Origin: CAYRVF01 sp964427535
GTDB lineage: Bacteria > Chloroflexota > Ktedonobacteria > Ktedonobacterales > JADMIN01
Assembly (NCBI GenBank): GCA_964427535.1
Contig: CAYRVF010000001.1
Coordinates: 1 to 64,000, forward strand
Direction of reading: 5' to 3'
Length of the DNA: 64,000 nt
This document shows positions 62,336 through 64,000 of the stretch, one piece after another (positions within the stretch are counted from its first letter, which is position 1; each line of letters starts with the position of its first letter). The notes beneath the pieces are model-generated. The model was not told the DNA's origin. It ran no database searches and saw only the letters and a program-made list of their open reading frames with translations. A program made the position numbers and the translations under genes.

Positions 62336-62771
62336 GGAACAGGCACGTTGCACGTGAGGATAGGCGCGCTCGTCCCGAGGTCGGTCGTCTACGCGTGGGT
62401 CCCTCAGGTCCACATCAAGAGAGGTGTGGTTCGCGCTCCTGGAGCGCGCGTCATCACGACGCCTAGAGGCCGAGCTGCGTGCAGGGGGGCCGCGGGGCGC
62501 GGCTGAGATGGTGATTCTGAGCTTGCCTCTGGCGCGGCCTTCCGCTCCGTCCTGCTTCCTCCTCGGAGTGGATCGCCTCAGCAGCCTCACGCGAGAGGAC
62601 GAGCATCGCTCGATGAGCCGGACGACTGTGCCGGCCTCGAGCCGTTCACGGTTTCTGGTGACAGCGCTCTATGTCCGCGCATCGGCCTGCCGATGGCCTG
62701 CCCGATGCTGCGTCGGTTCGACGTGCTGAAGGTGCGTCGTGATCAGGCTCTGTGCACGGTCAGCGTCGACC
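62336..62771. other. Convergent intergenic region
   Basis: About 435 bases between the copolymerase stop and the aminotransferase stop. A small hairpin CACGT-TGC-ACGTG lies at 62345-62357. No gene or strong terminator is seen. Confidence 0.4.
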
Positions 62772-63905
62772 TCAGGAGGTGGCATCGAACAGATGCACGG
62801 CCGTGGCGATGCGCTCGATCTGCTCATCGGTCAACTCAGCGTACATCGGCAGCGAGAGGCACTCGCTGGCCCACCGCTCCGCCTCCGGGAAGCCACCCGG
62901 TGCATACCTCAGCCACGCGTACGCCGGCTGCAAGTGGATCGGCACCGGATAGTGGATGCCGGTAGCGATACCATACTCCGTCAGAAACGCCCGCAGGCGA
63001 TCGCGCTCAGGATGGCGCACCACGTAGAGGTGGAAGACGTCATAGACCCCGTCCCCGCCAACGACAGGCAGCATCAGCGAGGTGTCTGCCAGCCTATCGC
63101 TCAGATGGAGGACATGCGCCCGGCGCTCTTCGTTCCAACGCTCCAGATGCCGCAGCTTGACGCGCAGGATAGCTGCCTGGATCTCGTCCATGCGTGCATT
63201 GCGGCCGATCGCCTCATGATGATAGCGACCCTGGGAGCCATGGTCGCGCAAGCGGCGCACGTGCTGTGCCAGCGTAGGATTATTGGTCGTCACCGCGCCG
63301 GCCTCACCATACGCACCGAGATTCTTGGAATAATAGAAGCTAAAGCAGGCGATATCGCCAAGCGCACCAGCCCGGCGGCTGCCTAGCTGCGCACCGTGCG
63401 CCTGGCAGGCGTCTTCGATAACGGTGAGGCCATGCGTGCGGGCAATCGTGATGATGGGTTCCATCTCGGCGGGGCGCCCATAGAGGTGTACCGGGATGAT
63501 CGCCCGAGTGCGCGATGTGATGGTGGCCTCGAGCTGTCTGAGGTCCAGGCCAGCGGTGCGGGTGTCCACGTCCACGAAGACGGGGCGCGCACCGACGGCA
63601 CTGATGGCTTCCGCTGTAGCGATGAACGTATTGGGCTGGGTGATCACCTCGTCGCCTGATCCGACGCCAACCGCGCGCAGCGCCAGCTCGAGCGCGTCGG
63701 TACCGTTGCTCACGCCGATGGCCTCGCGAGAGCCACAAAAGCGTGCGAACTCCTCTTCGAACGCGCGCTGCTGCGGCCCCTGAAAGAGGTGCATGGAGTC
63801 CAGCACGCCTGCGATTGCCGTCAGAATCTCATCTTTGAGTGGCGCATATTGCGCCCGTAAGTCGACCAGTGGAATCTCAGGGGACGTGGAGATGAGCGTC
63901 GTCAT
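62772..63905 (-). CDS. DegT/DnrJ/EryC1/StrS-family sugar aminotransferase
   Basis: A 377-residue PLP enzyme. IPLVDLRAQYAPLKDEI at the N-terminus, VSNGTDALELALRAVGVGSG, QPNTFIATAEAISAVGA, IEDACQAHGA, and FSFYYSKNLGAYGEAGAV with the PLP lysine K194 are complete. It would aminate a keto-sugar nucleotide, for example the 3-keto product of the Gfo/Idh/MocA dehydrogenase at 28204-29373, before acetylation by the hexapeptide acyltransferase at 27518-28207. GGGGGAG lies upstream of the ATG. More glycan genes may follow beyond the window edge. Confidence 0.92.
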   Translation of the reverse strand: MTTLISTSPEIPLVDLRAQYAPLKDEILTAIAGVLDSMHLFQGPQQRAFEEEFARFCGSREAIGVSNGTDALELALRAVGVGSGDEVITQPNTFIATAEAISAVGARPVFVDVDTRTAGLDLRQLEATITSRTRAIIPVHLYGRPAEMEPIITIARTHGLTVIEDACQAHGAQLGSRRAGALGDIACFSFYYSKNLGAYGEAGAVTTNNPTLAQHVRRLRDHGSQGRYHHEAIGRNARMDEIQAAILRVKLRHLERWNEERRAHVLHLSDRLADTSLMLPVVGGDGVYDVFHLYVVRHPERDRLRAFLTEYGIATGIHYPVPIHLQPAYAWLRYAPGGFPEAERWASECLSLPMYAELTDEQIERIATAVHLFDATS

Positions 63906-64000
63906 GGATGACTCCCCCGACCCTCTCTAGTCTGAATAGGGATAGGGCCGCCTGCCAGGCCCTGTCCGCTGGTGACACGGTCACTGTCTCCTGCGGCCGA

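Noticed and set aside
1..64000. tRNA or rRNA genes
   Set aside because: No cloverleaf with a GGTTCRANNCC-type arm and acceptor stem, and no rRNA-like stretch, was found by eye on either strand; a covariance-model scan would be decisive.

Overview
The window is about 64 kb of high-GC bacterial chromosome with dense genes, many GTG starts and clear AGGAGG-type ribosome binding sites. Its mix of genes (Ser/Thr kinase, FHA-PrsW fusion, DUF697 GTPase, RecD2, amylo-alpha-1,6-glucosidase, many NarL-type regulators, LuxR-type receivers) and its GC-rich dispersed intergenic hairpins fit Chloroflexota best. This is an inference; there is no rRNA, tRNA or other phylogenetic marker here to prove it.

Layout. 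Bases 1-14.9 kb hold mostly housekeeping genes: a partial Ser/Thr kinase, a class I aminotransferase, a membrane-anchored secreted protein, a glycogen-debranching-type glucosidase, guaB with a promoter and a large leader hairpin, an FHA-PrsW protease, a GTPase, recD2 and a DedA protein. Bases 15-24.7 kb are a signalling island: a LuxR regulator with a degenerate receiver, a soluble kinase/response-regulator pair, a stand-alone degenerate receiver, and a tightly coupled minus-strand operon of four genes.

That operon (24611 down to 20371) is the main discovery. It has a short peptide with a single tryptophan near its C-terminus, a ComQ-type polyprenyl synthase, a multi-membrane-segment histidine kinase and a NarL-type response regulator. 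This is the gene content of the ComQXPA isoprenyl-peptide quorum-sensing system, which I know only from Bacillota. The promoter carries a perfect 6-4-6 inverted repeat, the geometry of the Bacillus ComA box.

Bases 25-64 kb are an exopolysaccharide/glycan biosynthesis region. It encodes nucleotide-sugar enzymes (UDP-glucose dehydrogenase, GalU, a Wlb-like dehydrogenase, acyltransferase and aminotransferase, an epimerase), four GT4 glycosyltransferases, two asparagine-synthase-like amidotransferases, a polysaccharide deacetylase, a CelD/BcsL-type acyltransferase, a MurJ-type flippase fused to an O-antigen ligase/polymerase, and a Wzz-BY-kinase copolymerase, plus secreted beta-propeller-like proteins. 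Embedded at 38.4-44.9 kb is a small-molecule-like cluster: phosphosulfolactate synthase, phosphosulfolactate phosphatase, glutamate racemase, an ATP-grasp ligase and two related methyltransferases.

Two methyltransferase genes (starts at 39216 and 53390) share a promoter architecture: a CTRGGG-N4-CCCTAG-like box, exactly 22 bases, then a matching -10. Similar boxes lie in the signalling island. This suggests, but does not prove, that a NarL/LuxR-type regulator from the island controls part of the glycan region.
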